Positions 1 to 10,098 of a stretch of 64,000 nt of DNA are shown here, in pieces. Origin of the DNA: Tridacna crocea (taxonomy: Eukaryota > Mollusca > Bivalvia > Cardiida > Cardiidae); NCBI GenBank assembly GCA_943736015.1, contig OX031061.1, positions 13,091,290 to 13,155,289 on the forward strand. Reading direction: 5' to 3'. Positions within the stretch are counted from its first letter, which is position 1. Each line of letters begins with the position of its first letter. Both the position numbers and the translations under genes were made by a program. Under the pieces are notes generated by a model. That model had not been told where the DNA came from, ran no database searches, and was given only the letters and a program-made list of their open reading frames with translations.

Positions 1-39
1 ACTAACACTCTACTACCATAGCAAAACAACCTCGAAAGA

Positions 40-440
40 TTGTACTTCAGTACGAAGCAAGTTATATCCAAAGACGTGCTCACAGGAGTGGAAGTTCGTC
101 CAGTAGTTTTAACATTTGAAAAGGAAAAGTCCTCCATCAAACGCGTGATTCTCAGCTTCTGGCCTATCATTGTAACTCTCCCTGAGATTTTCCCAATTGC
201 AAATGAAGAGGACACTGCACAACCAAGAAAGTTGTCTATCACTTAGCATGCAACAAATCCCTCAATATACGTGGGAAAACTCTACATAAGTTCAAAATTG
301 GGACTAAGGAACACATAAAGGACATACGCCTAAATAAAGACACTCTCGTAACCAACCACTTCCACTAAGATTCTCACACACTTAAATCTGCAAAGAGAAT
401 CTCATTGGACCTACCTACTCCTTATTCTCTATCTGGTTGG
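40..440 (+). pseudogene. Broken Penelope-like retroelement fragment (RT end plus GIY-YIG-like part)
   Basis: Two reading frames carry adjoining pieces of one degraded protein. Frame 1 (from about position 97) reads like the segment after the reverse-transcriptase core of Penelope-like elements: a run containing RPVVLTFEKE, then SFWPII, then LPEIFPI. After a frame change near 246 the text continues with GKTLHKFKIGTKEHI and KDTLVTNHF, which resembles the usual GIY-YIG pattern (GKT...R.kEH...kkDT.V..HF). In-frame stops follow, so the copy is dead and its 5' part lies outside the window. The family name rests on remembered domain pattern only; an ancient LINE fragment is the alternative. Confidence 0.45.
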
Positions 441-472
441 GATCTACCGTACATCTCTTAGATCTCGGATAG

Positions 473-748
473 CCGGAAAACCTGCATTCAGCCATTCTTG
501 TTATCCTTTTCTGTTTCCTGTTGGGATGTGATTTTAAAACTGATGTTGACAACGGACAACTGAATACCCCGACATTCTGGGATGATGAAGAAATCCTTCT
601 AGTAGACATTTCTAGTCTATTACGCCTATCAACATCATTCCCGTCAACGACGTTGACAACGTCACCTGCACGTACTAACCAACGTCGGATAATGCATGCG
701 TGCAGTAAATACCATGAACCATGGTTTGATTTCTTTATGCAAATATGA
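473..748 (+). other. Unresolved open frame with a hydrophobic, signal-peptide-like start
   Basis: An open frame runs from a stop at 470 to 748. It starts with a hydrophobic stretch (NLHSAILVILFCFLLG) followed by an acidic segment (CDFKTDVDNG, TFWDDEE), as in a secreted protein, but there is no ATG in a suitable place. A related DNA stretch occurs at 895-955, where an ATG-led frame reads MRNLHLAILIFLSVLL and then stops. Both share AAACCTGCATT and AGCCATT at DNA level. They may be two decayed copies of the same leader exon or copies of a repeat. I do not recognise the protein. Confidence 0.2.
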
Positions 749-759
749 ATTTTATCAAT

Positions 760-1485
760 AATCACTGATATAACTTATATTTCTCGATCGTCACTCACCC
801 ATGTCTGATAAAGTCTTCCCCTTTTTAGCTCCACATTAACGCTCCACAAGTTACATAAAAGCCAAATTCAGCTGTGCCAACCAGCATCTTGGTTGATGAG
901 AAACCTGCATTTAGCCATTTTAATATTTTTGTCAGTGCTTTTAGTACTTTGATTGGATTTTGAACTTAGACTTGCGGCTTTGAGGATACAGAGTTAGTGA
1001 AAAGTATTGGGTTTAATCTAGAAAATAGATCTGTAAGTTGGAATTATCTTTTTCTTAAACAGGTTGCTCATATCTATTTGCAAATAAACACCATTGTTAA
1101 TTTATGTTTTAGGATCCAGAAATTTCATAGTTTTTGTCCTCTAAACACAATTCTTTAATTTGAGCGACTTATTTCAATTCTTGTTCTAAAATTCAAAATT
1201 GTCAAAATTTCATTCAAACTTAATTCTTCGTGTACTCTTTTGTCTATATTTATTAATAAATATTACTAATTGTTAAAGGCCTGTGGCTAGTTTTCTTTCT
1301 TGCTACACTTGTCTCGTAACATTTTGTAAGAAATATTTCAATGTTTAGCTTGTAAAAGTGGTAATTTCAAAGGCAAATGCCATATGTCCCTTTTGCAAAT
1401 CCTTTAAATTTGGACAAATTCACAACTGAAAAGAAAATGACATAGCAAGGATACTAGTGAAAAATAATTAAATAAATGAAAGTTA
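760..1485. other. AT-rich stretch, no confident gene
   Basis: Apart from the leader-like segment at 895-955, this holds a possible 3' splice site at 1062 (pyrimidine-rich tract then ACAG). A short open frame follows it (VAHIYLQINTIV...), but no convincing donor is present, so I do not call an exon. No tandem repeat is visible. Confidence 0.3.
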
Positions 1486-1489
1486 GTGA

Positions 1490-1810
1490 GATTGTTTGTC
1501 TTGAAGATTTCTCAGACGAGTTTGAAAATGGGCCATGTTGGGTCAAAAACTAGGTCACTAGGTCAAATCTTAGAAAAACCTTGTGTGCGCTCTGGAAACC
1601 ACATTTCTCTCAAAAACTCTTGAAAATTGAGTCGGAATGGAATGTTTGTCATGATAATATCTCAGATGAGTTTGATAGTATGTCATGTTGGGTCAAAAAT
1701 TAGGTCACAAGTTCAAATCTTAGAAAAAAACTTTTGCATGCTCTGGAGGACACATTTTCAGTCCGATACTCCTGAAACTTGTTTAAAGTTTGTCTTGATG
1801 ATACCTAGAA
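1490..1810 (+). repeat. Two monomers of the 'GGTCAAATCTTAGAAAAACC' core satellite (type 4)
   Basis: Two diverged copies of a monomer of about 155 bp, recognisable by TTTGAAAATGGGCCATGT, GGTCACTAGGTCAAATCTTA and CCACATTT. The same monomer forms arrays at 34.7, 37.7, 40.0, 47.0 and 48.0 kb and, inverted, at 2.5-3.3 kb. No element ends are attached here, so this is a fragment. Confidence 0.8.
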
Positions 1811-2017
1811 TGATTATTTTTTGTGGTTTTTAGAATTTGCAAAATTTGCAAAATTTTCTGTTTGCATGTTTTACCAGAAATATACTATCAAATAATAAGT
1901 GTCTTTAATTCACAAACATTTCCATAATCAGTATATCATTTTTTGACAAATGTACAGAGCTCCAGATAGAGAGAGAGAGATTTTGATTTCAAATTGAAAG
2001 TATTCATTATTTTACAG

Positions 2018-2139
2018 TAAGACCTATGGTGCGGGTACTAATGAGAGTGGCATTATGGAGATAGGGTTTCGAAGAGAAAGTACAGCTTTAGAATACCATC
2101 ACTCCATCTTATCTGGGGCTCTGATGTATATATATCCAC
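2018..2139 (+). CDS. Penultimate exon of an unidentified gene
   Basis: A 3' splice site (TTATTTTACAG, ending at 2017) opens a 122-nt exon without stops. One base completes the previous codon and 40 codons follow (begins KTYGAGTNESGIMEIGF, contains ALEYHHSILSGALMYIYP). The donor is CCAC|GTAAAC. The exon leaves one base over, which fits the exon at 2266 that starts with two bases. Composition is clearly protein-like and unlike the repeats on either side. I do not recognise the family, and earlier exons were not found. Confidence rests on splice sites plus phase. Confidence 0.5.
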
Positions 2140-2265
2140 GTAAACAGTATCTATAGCTTCCATATTGACTTTTAAGTTCATCTGCAATATTCCAACAAAT
2201 AATGGACATGGTACTGAAAATATTGGATTCTATGGATTACATATTAGATTTTATCACTATTACAG

Positions 2266-2324
2266 GTCAAAATGATGATAATGAGTCAGTGTTGAAAGAC
2301 AAACCCAAATATATATTAAGCTGA
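2266..2324 (+). CDS. Terminal exon of the same unidentified gene
   Basis: The upstream tract (TTTTATCACTATTACAG) is a good 3' splice site. The exon starts with two bases that complete the codon left open at 2139. It then reads 18 codons of polar sequence (QNDDNESVLKDKPKYILS) and a TGA at 2322-2324. The hydrophilic Asp/Asn/Lys-rich tail is a common kind of C terminus. No AATAAA follows before the repeat at 2457, so the transcript end is unknown. The intron between the two exons is 126 bp. Confidence 0.45.
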
Positions 2325-2456
2325 GATAGGAAGGAGAAGTGTTTAATCTTTTAAAAGAAAGCTGAATATTGTTTTTAGTGTTCACACTACATAAGGATGG
2401 CATTTAGCCCTCCAAAAGGAAGTCAAAATGAAGGCCACTGTGCAAGTTCCTAAAAC

Positions 2457-3330
2457 AAACAAGAGGGCCATGATGACCCTGGAGTCGCTCACCTGAGCTT
2501 TTTGATCAAACATGACCCATTTCCAATCTCTTCAGAGATAATAAAACAAACCATCTGACAAACACACATTGGTATTGGGCTTACAAATATGGCCTCTAGA
2601 GTACACAAAAGCCTTTTCTACAATTTGTCTGAGCGACCTACTTGAAATTTAGCAATCATCCAGACTTACATGTTGACAAACTTTCACGAGTATTTGAAAG
2701 AAATGTGTCCTCTAAAATGTATAAAAAGTTTTTCCGAGATTTGACCAAGTGACGTATTTTTTATCCAACATGACCATATTCATGCTATTCTACGATATTA
2801 TCAAAGCAAATTTCGAGATTAATTGACTGAAAATGTAGCCTCTAGGGCGTACACGCTGTTTTTCAAGGATGAAACTTGGTGACCTAGTTTTTATTTTACA
2901 TGAACCATTTTCAAACTCCTGCAAGATATCATCAAGACAAACATTCTAACAAAAGTTTAAATAATATTGGAATGTAATTATAGTACAAAAGATTTTTTTC
3001 AATATTTGACCTGTCACCTTGTGACCTAGTTGTGACCAATTTCAAGATTATTGGACTGAAAATGTGGTCCCTAGAGCTTACGTAAGGTTTTTCTAAGATT
3101 TGACCTGGTGACCTAGTTTTTACCCTGACATGACCTATTTTCAAAGTCATCCAAGCTTATATCATGAAAAAGATTCTAATCAACTTTAAAGAGCAGTGGA
3201 CTGAAAATCTGTCTTCTGGAGCAAACACAATATTTTTCAAAGATTTGACATAGTAACCTAGTGTTTGACCCCGCATGGCCCATTTTCAAACTCATTTACT
3301 ATATTATCAAAACAAAAATACAATGCAATG
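2457..3330 (-). mobile_element. Type 4 satellite element, 3' end present, 5' end lost
   Basis: The left edge is the inverse of the usual 3' end: AACAAGAGGGCCATGATG, then the sub-terminal repeat GCTCACCTGA. Inverted type 4 monomers follow (TGACCCATTTTCAAACTC and TTTTTCTAAGATTTGACC). No 5' palindrome is found before the next element begins at 3334. The 3' hairpin arm is imperfect (GGGCC/GACCC), so this is an old copy. Confidence 0.75.
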
Positions 3331-3333
3331 CAA

Positions 3334-4672
3334 GAAAAGAGAAAACAAGAGGCGTCAGAGACGGGTTATGCACCCCGAACAAATGCTTGTCATAAAATAT
3401 ATGAAATTGATATAAATTCACTTCTTTTATCCTAAAAGAACCTGTTCATGCCCCCCAAAATTTGAAGTGAAAAGGCAATTACTATCTTAGAGATAGCCAA
3501 CACAAACTTGTAGCCCAGTAAGTCCCCTTTAAGCCCCCTTTTCCCATAAGATAATATTGGATCATTGAAATAAATCAAACGGGCGTGAGGTTTGTGGCAT
3601 TTTTGAATAATAAATCAAAATTTGAAATTTCATGAAATTTTGATCAGTCATGTAGTAAATATTACATAAAACAATTTTTCACATGAAGCACCCTTTTTCG
3701 GAGACGCAGCCTGAAATTGAGAAACAGTAAGAGAGGTACCTGGGCAACGTTTCAACAAGTTCAGATTTGAAATTTCAGAAAGTTTTGAGCACTGATAAAG
3801 GAGATACTAGTGTAAAACAATTTTTTCCATGAAGTCGCCTTCTTCCGTGATGAAGCCTCAATTTGAGAAACCAGGAAAGACATATTTGCGCATTAATAAT
3901 TCATAGATTGAAAAAAACATGTGGGCACATATATATAAATAGGCTTCTGTAAAAGGCATAGCTCAAGATCAGACTGCACTGAATGTACACAATTAAACGT
4001 AGGCTTTTGCAGAAGACATAAACCAAGAAAAGACCGCCCATGTTGAAACTTGTAAAACAAGATATAACCATGAAATTTCATGAAATTTTGACAAAAACTG
4101 AACAAGATATTAGTAAAAATTGCAATTTTGCATTAGGGCTCCTTTTTCCTTGCCATTTTACAAGAAACCCCATTTTTCCATGACAGAGGGTCAAATTGAA
4201 AAACACATAGATAAAGAAGCAAGAGCACATGGTGAAATTTTGAAAAAACAATATAACCATGAAGTTTAATGAAATTTTGACCAAAACTGAATGAAATATT
4301 AGTAAAAATTGGAATTTTGCAAGAAACCTCCTTTTTCCATGACAGAACGTCATGTTAAAAATGCCCAGATTAAAAATAGCAAGGGCATATGCTAAAGCTT
4401 TCCATAAACAATATAACCATGAAGTTTCATGATATTCTGACAAGAACTGAATGAGATATTGGTAAAAATTGCAATTTTGCATTAAGCCCCTTTTTTCCAT
4501 GACACAGGGACAAATTGAAAATCTGGGAAAGATACGTCGGTGCCTTGCCCTAAGGAGTTCATATATGAAGTTTTATCAAATTTGGTCCAGGGGTTGTGGA
4601 GAAATCGCTTCGGACGGACAGACAGACGGAAGGACGGACTGACAGACGAAGCGGCGACTATATGCTCGCGAC
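3334..4672 (-). mobile_element. Type 5 satellite element, minus strand
   Basis: Inverse copy of the element at 53127-54358. It starts with AAAACAAGAGGCGTCAGAGA and the GGTTATGC...CCCGAAC sub-terminal repeat. The shared 3' domain follows (CTATCTTAGAGATAGCC hairpin), then type 5 monomers with TCCATGACA and AACCATGAAGTTTC. It ends in a GGACGGAC microsatellite and GCGACTATATGCTCGCGA. The 5' palindrome is damaged compared with the 53 kb copy. Confidence 0.8.
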
Positions 4673-4689
4673 AAGCAATTCATCCTTAT

Positions 4690-5533
4690 CCAATGATGTT
4701 TACTAGGCTTTCAAAGACAAATTCTTTCGTTTAAGCAACAGCTAGTTTGTTATCTGCTAATTCTTTCATTTTGATCCGTCAAAGGTGCATAATGTAGAAG
4801 GGGTAAAACTACAAAATTTCGCAAATTCAAAGTTCTTTTCACCAGAGAAAATATTACTATGTAGATCCAAGATCAGACTGCTCCTCTAGTGCTTAGTTCG
4901 ATTATCAGCATGTTCTCATTCATCCAGAATTTCAGTAACCTTCTTCTTCATAGCCATTGAAGTTTTGGATTGTGTGGTAAAGGATAACTTTCATCAAAAA
5001 TATTTTAAAGACTTTGTTTTCCTTTTCCAACAGTGCTCATGCAACACATGCTATTTATTTCTCATAATGCATATAATGTTGACTCTTCATTATATTCTCA
5101 AAACTAATATTAATTGTTTTCTTTGTCTCTGATTCCTGCTTAGTCCCGAGAAAATAATAGATTCGTTCTTTGTACCGATTCCTACTTTGTGCAGGAACAG
5201 TTTTAGAATTGAACCACACCAGGTAGGAATTTTTACTTCCCTCAGCAAAGTGAGAATTCCTACTTTGGGCATGACAGACAATTCCGGAGTTGGCCCGATT
5301 CCTACTTTGCGCAGATTATATATATGCAAGAACAAGGTAATCTTAGCAATAATAGGACTGCCATGTGAATTATGGTAATTTGCACGACATTTTTGCCAAA
5401 AAAATATGTTAACGACAAGAAGATTAACATTACATGTTAAAACGCAAAATGACCTTCATTTCAAACTGAACATAAAAGAGAAAAAAATAGAAAGAAGATT
5501 AAAAAAGAATGATGATAATAATTTAAGACTGAC
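4690..5533. other. Unique-looking AT-rich DNA with a short dispersed motif
   Basis: No supported exon. Three copies of a short motif, ATTCCTACTTTG followed by TGCAGG, GGCATG or CGCAGA, lie at about 5181, 5250 and 5309. A nearby CAAAGTGAGAATTCC makes part of the stretch palindromic. Function unknown. Confidence 0.4.
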
Positions 5534-5537
5534 TTAA

Positions 5538-5735
5538 CCCTTTCACAAACGATACATTTTGCACCCTTCCAAACCGAAAGAGTTTGCAGACAACAATTTT
5601 AGATTTGGAAAAAATGGCAGAAAATTCTCAAAAAGTTGAAAAAGGAGAATTATGAGCAATTTCTCCTTTTCCCATAGTGTTTTCAAAGGACTTTTACTGC
5701 AGACACGTAAAAACCAGGGCTTGTTTGGTAAAGGG
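5538..5735. mobile_element. piggyBac-like palindromic MITE, copy 1
   Basis: TTAA lies on both sides (5534-5537 and 5736-5739). The termini are CCCTTTCACAAAC and GTTTGGTAAAGGG. In the middle is a long imperfect palindrome (AAAAGGAGAAT...TTTCTCCTTTT). Length 198 bp. TTAA target sites and CCC...GGG ends are the known hallmarks of piggyBac-type elements; no transposase is encoded. Confidence 0.85.
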
Positions 5736-5747
5736 TTAAGCATATTA

Positions 5748-6005
5748 CATCCTCGGATACCCCGGGGTCTCCTATTTGCTACGCTACATCGACCCCTGGG
5801 ACAACTGACTAATAAAACTTTGAATCAGCCGCCGAAAATCGATTCGAAATGTCATAGCATACAGTCCACTCGCCCATCACAAAATGGTGATGGAACCAAT
5901 GAAAAGCCAGCATTCGGCCAGTGGTAAAACGAGGGAAATTCAATTAACTGTCCCAGGGGTCAATGTAGCGTAGCAAATAGGGAGACCCCGGGGTATCCGA
6001 GGATG
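5748..6005. mobile_element. Fold-back MITE with 9-bp target duplication (Mutator-like)
   Basis: Terminal inverted repeats of about 57 bp start CATCCTCGGATACCCCGGGG and end with its complement. They differ by one indel and a few substitutions. The 9-bp sequence AGCATATTA flanks both sides (5739-5747 and 6006-6014). Long inverted repeats with a 9-bp duplication suggest a Mutator-type element. It landed directly beside the piggyBac-like MITE, overlapping its TTAA by one base. Confidence 0.85.
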
Positions 6006-6045
6006 AGCATATTACATTAAGTCCAACGCATCTCATAACCAACAT

Positions 6046-6225
6046 TTCTACGGTATCAGGACATTTGCCTTCTACGGTATCAGGACATTTGCCCCCTAGA
6101 CATCTGCCCCCCGGACTTTAGCTCCCGGACTTCTGTCCCTGTAGGACGCAAACCTCCAGGTGGAAGGTGTCCTAAGGGGGTAAAAGTCCAGGGGCACAAG
6201 TCCGGGGGGGAATGTTCTAGACCCC
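6046..6225. repeat. GGACATTTGCCCCC-type short repeats
   Basis: A 25-bp unit (TTCTACGGTATCAGGACATT...) occurs twice in a row. Variants of GGAC(A/T)TTTGCCCCC and GGACTTCTGTCCC follow, then inverted counterparts (GGGGGTAAAAGTCC, GGGGCACAAGTCCGGGGG). The layout suggests a decayed inverted-repeat element, but I could not define ends. Confidence 0.5.
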
Positions 6226-6250
6226 ATTTCTATGTAGCCTTCTTTTACAG

Positions 6251-6321
6251 TAATGGCATGATGATACTTCATATTATTTCCTTGTCTCTTAATGCCAAGT
6301 ACCTAACACAGTTCCTAGCAG
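6251..6321 (+). CDS. Penultimate exon of a second unidentified gene
   Basis: A strong 3' splice site (GCCTTCTTTTACAG, ending at 6250) and a strong donor (GCAG|GTAGGA) bound a 71-nt exon. One base completes the previous codon. Then 23 codons read NGMMILHIISLSLNAKYLTQ and FLA, with one base left over. The phase fits the exon at 6624, which starts with two bases. The stretch is moderately hydrophobic; I do not recognise it. Confidence 0.5.
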
Positions 6322-6623
6322 GTAGGAAAAGAAAAGCATCAAGCAAAGTTTTTGTAACAAAAATAAAACCACAAATATGGCTGGTAAGCATGAGAATGAT
6401 GATGGCGATGGTTGAATTGAACAAATACAATTATGTAACAAAGTGGTCATCTATAAATGAATATTCATTAACAATGTGAGATATCTGCCCTATTGAAATA
6501 TCAAATCAAAATGAGAAATTCATCTTGGTAACTCACATTGCTAGTAAATCATATGATTACTTAACTGATGTTTGTAAAATGTGGTTAGCAACTTAGGAAT
6601 AAAAAATCTCTGATTTTTGGCAG

Positions 6624-6805
6624 TTAACTCTTTGGCACCAAATAGTGAAGGTCAACCTCTTTCGATGCCTGGATATAATACTCCACTGAAACTCAAACAG
6701 AGTTTTATAATGATAGGCTTGACTAAACGAGCAGACAACAGATCTGAGATCAGTCTGCATAAAGATTTAAACTCATGCATAATTATGTATCGTGTATTTA
6801 ACTAA
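6624..6805 (+). CDS. Terminal exon of the second unidentified gene
   Basis: The 3' splice site is CTGATTTTTGGCAG, ending at 6623. The exon starts with two bases that complete the codon opened at 6321. It reads about 60 codons (begins NSLAPNSEGQPLSMPGYNTP, contains IMIGLTKRADNRSEISLHKD, ends MYRVFN) and stops at TAA 6803-6805. Composition is ordinary globular protein, unlike the repeats. The intron to the previous exon is 302 bp. I cannot name the family. It could belong to the same locus as the 2.0-2.3 kb exons through alternative splicing, since the exon at 2018-2139 is also phase-compatible with this one. Confidence 0.55.
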
Positions 6806-7272
6806 AAGGTGAATATGACTGTAGGTCTTACTACTATGTCATGGCAAGCTCATTTTTTTTGTACTTTGATATCATTAGCTGAGAAAACTTACTAATGAAA
6901 TAACAAGAGAAAGCACCATATATAGCATATACAATTTCTTCTTAGTAAATAAGATCAAGATATATTTTACTTTTACACTTCTTTTGTTCATTTTTTAGAT
7001 GCAAGAATTAAATGCTACACTATTTATCAGTAACTTCAGTACTTTGATTTGCACTAAAAGTTCCTTTTACTGTAAATTAATGAATATGATTATTATGACC
7101 ATGAAAATAAGCATGCTATAAAATTTTACATTTTTTCTATCTAAAATAAAGAAATGAACCAGAAATATGTAGTAGTTGACTCAGCAATTGATCTAAAAGA
7201 AAGCCAAAAAGATTATATTAATGAAAGAAACCTATCGTCCCAGCTTTACAACAAGCAATTTTTGGTTAACAG
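6806..7272. other. AT-rich 3' flank, nothing recognised
   Basis: Presumed 3' untranslated and intergenic DNA after the stop at 6805. Several AAATAA-like strings occur (AATGAAATAACAAG near 6890, AGTAAATAAG near 6944), but no canonical AATAAA with a GT-rich element. No repeat family recognised. Confidence 0.3.
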
Positions 7273-7274
7273 AC

Positions 7275-8880
7275 AAAACAAGAGCTTCGCAGAGCGGCTC
7301 ATATTCGCCCATAAGGGCTTGTCAGTGAAGTGAGTTCAAATGACGGATGGGCCATGAATTAAGAGATCTTATTCTCCATGATATGTGAAAAATATAAAAG
7401 GGCAATAACTAAACAAGAGGGCCAAGATGGACCTGGATTGCTCACCTGAATTTTTGAGGGGGCCATAGCCAATTTTTTCAAAATCTAAACAGCCATTTCA
7501 GAGAAGAAAAATTTTTAAGAATTTCTTATGTTTGTAGAGTGTAAATAGCCCACAGCCAACAGAGCCATGTTTCTTGATGGATCAAAATATTTGAGCAACT
7601 TTTGAAAAGGGTCAACTAAGGAACATTTCTGTGAAATTATTTCAGAATCTGATCAGCCGTTTCAGAGAAGAATTTCAAAAAAATTCCTTCATGGCCAAAT
7701 AGTGCAAGTAGCCCCCATTCACCAGAGCCATGTTTATTGACAAATCAAAATTTCATTAACACCTTTTGAAAAGGGTCACCAAAAGAACATTTCTGTGAAA
7801 TTATTCCAAGCGGTTTCAGAGGAGAAGAGTTTATAAGAATTTCTTCATTTCCTAATAGTGTAAACTTGTAGCTCCCCATTCACCAGAGCCATGGTTTTTG
7901 ACGGATCAAATTTTCGCGAACATGTTTTGAAAAGGGTAATCCAAGGAACACCTCTGTGAAATTATTTCAAAATCTGACCAGCCTTTTCAGAGAAGAAGAA
8001 TTTTTAAGAATTCCTTTATTTCTGTATAGTGCAAGAAGCTCCCATTCACCAGAGCCATGTTTCTTTCAAAAGGGATCAAATTTCAGGAACAGTTTTTGAA
8101 AAGGGTCATCCAAGGAACATCTCTGTGAAATTATTTAAAAATCTGACCAGCGGTTTCAGAGGAGAAGATTTGTAAAGAATTTCCCAGAAAATTCCATTTG
8201 GTTGCCATGGCAACCAGAGTTTTTCACAGAATCAAATTCTGTGAACAAATTTTAAAGAGGACCTCCCAAGGAACATTCCAGCCAAGTTAAGTCCAATTGG
8301 CCCAGCAGTTTAGAAGAGTTGATGTTTAAAGAACTGTTGATGGCGCACGATGGACGACGGACGACGCACTACGAACACCCAGTGATCCTAAAAGCTCCCC
8401 TTGAGCATGTTGTGCTCAGGTGAGCTAAAAAATAAGGGTGGCACGGTTACAAATTTTGTGAACTGTTCTTATCCACAAGGTGTTCTATCAGTCTTTGAAG
8501 GTTCAAGATCATAGCTTTTATATTTTAGAAATTATGGCCCAGACGAAAATTCACTTCTTCATAATGTGTTCTATTAGTCTTTCAAGTTTCAAGATGATTG
8601 ATTTTGAAGTTTGGAATATATAGTCTTTACAAAAGTTCAAACCGATAATAAACAAAGGGTAATAACTCAAAAAATAAAGGTGGCAGAGTTGTGGCTCATG
8701 TACACTGCACTTTTCCCTAATGGGTTCTATCAGTCTAGCTTTTATAGTTTGGAAATTATGGCATGGACAAAAATTCAAACTGAAAATTAACAAAGGGCAA
8801 TAACTAAAAAAATGAAGGTGGCAGAGTTATGGTTCATGTGCACTGCACTTCTCCATAATGGGTTCTCACTGCTCTCAATA
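7275..8880 (-). mobile_element. Family G satellite element, split by a nested element
   Basis: The left end, AAACAAGAGCTTCGCAGAGC, is the inverse of a 3' hairpin (CGC-TCT-GCG) plus CTCTTGTTT. Core monomers contain GGGCAATAACTAAAAAA, AAGGTGGCAGAGTT and TGTGCACTGCACTT, repeated at about 8450, 8690 and 8820. The element at 7411-8428 interrupts a monomer exactly within ACTAAAAAA. The 5' end was not identified. Confidence 0.65.
7411..8428 (-). mobile_element. Type 2 satellite element (HINE-like), complete, minus strand
   Basis: Both ends are present: AAACAAGAGGGCCAAGATGG at the left (inverse 3' hairpin end), then GCTCACCTGA. At the right is AGCTCCCCTTGAGCATGTTG then TGCTCAGGTGAGCT (inverse 5' palindrome). 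Between them lie about five inverted type 2 monomers with CACCAGAGCCATG and TTTCAGAGAAG. A GACGACGGACGAC microsatellite sits next to the 5' end. The target is an A/T run inside a family G monomer. Confidence 0.85.
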
Positions 8881-8934
8881 CATATTTCTGTTTACATCAC
8901 CTGATCGCGCCCAATTTCTTTTTGATTATCAGTT

Positions 8935-9180
8935 CAATCCGTAAATGCGTTTTTTTTTTTTTTCATATTTCTTTATCAGATTATCATATTTCTATTTTCT
9001 CATGATTATCGACCATAATTGTGCAAATTCTGCGCTGTAGAAAGTAATTTGCCATGAAACAAACTTGTCGGGGATCTGTCTTCAAAAGTGTCGGGGAACT
9101 GTCTCCAAATCTGTCTCGAAAACTTGTGTCTGGAAAAGTTCGGTCTTGTCGGGGAACTGTCTTGCGAAGACCAGTCATAA
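8935..9180. other. Small repeat with GTCGGGGAACTGTCT motif
   Basis: Three copies of GTCGGGGA(A/T)CTGTCT lie at 9067-9160, preceded by a run of 16 or more T. The minus strand is open in two frames across this stretch. It could supply a second exon to the minus-strand start at 9287, but the short repeats make that call unsafe. Confidence 0.3.
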
Positions 9181-9262
9181 AAATAGCATCGGAGCAGACA
9201 CCTTCAGACTGAAGGTACCAACTCTCCTATGGTGAACTCAACAATTTAGGAAATCTTCTTAC

Positions 9263-9287
9263 CTATTCGATATTCTGAATCTGCCAT
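9263..9287 (-). CDS. Possible first coding exon of a minus-strand gene
   Basis: On the minus strand an ATG with A at -3 and G at +4 starts 25 nt (MADSEYRI plus one base) and meets a near-consensus donor, G|GTAAGA. The next exon was not fixed. An acceptor near 9164 would continue an open frame through the GTCGGGGA repeats. Support is only a good start context plus a good donor. The position, back to back with the plus-strand start at 10099, is what makes it plausible. Confidence 0.3.
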
Positions 9288-10098
9288 TATGGCGTTAAAT
9301 CGGTTTCTATCGTAGAATATATGCTGGTTTCTCTATATCTGTGAATGTCGGATGTGAATGTCACAGTGAGGTTGTTAACAATGCGCAGTTTACGCTCCCA
9401 AAAGTAGTTCTCTGTATCTTTATTCAAAATTTGAGCACCATTCGTCTAACAAACTGAGATACTTTAGAACAGTGAAGCCACCGTTAAACGAATTCAACTG
9501 CATTTGAAAAGTAAAACTGATGCGAAAGCTGTCAGTTTCTACAGCCTCGTTCACGAGGTCAAGTCATGGAGGTCAAGTAGAGCGGGGTCAGGGTCGAATG
9601 TCAGTTTTCGTAAGTTTTACCGGTTGCTTGTTGTCGTAGAACCACTCAAATATTCTTTCCTTCCGTAAAAGTGATTATTGTGAGTTCATTTGTAAATGGC
9701 GTTGCTTTTCAAAAGGAAACAAGATAAGAAAAACATTAAGGGGGGGGGAGGGTGGTGACCAGTAGGCTATTTTTAGAATTCTGGGAATTTAGATCTACTT
9801 CTACTTTCGGTTTAACTACAGGTACATCTACATTTTACGGCAGAAATATATGTAGGTTTTATTGTCACTTATATAGATCTAAACACTAAAACATAATACG
9901 ACCCGTGTTTAACAATGGTATTTTTCTAAACCCTTTTTTTTTCTTTTTCTTTAAACTTTCTGTCTCGGTAACAAAGTAACAGTGTAATCATACATTTAGT
10001 AGAATATAGGAACTACTTTCCAGATTCGTCCTTCACTGGCTTCAGCTTCAACAAATATTGTTTTGGGCAAGTAGATCCAGTCAAACTCAAATACGACA
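9288..10098. promoter_or_regulatory. Possible divergent promoter region
   Basis: About 0.8 kb of non-repetitive DNA lies between two possible start codons pointing outwards (9287 minus, 10099 plus). It looks richer in CpG than the AT-rich repeats around it, judged by eye. No TATA box or named binding site can be assigned with confidence. It contains a G run near 9740 and a T run near 9935. Confidence 0.3.

Noticed and set aside
4078-4500. A 140-codon minus-strand frame and similar frames at 53451-53798
   Set aside because: Both are read-throughs of type 5 satellite monomers in opposite orientation.
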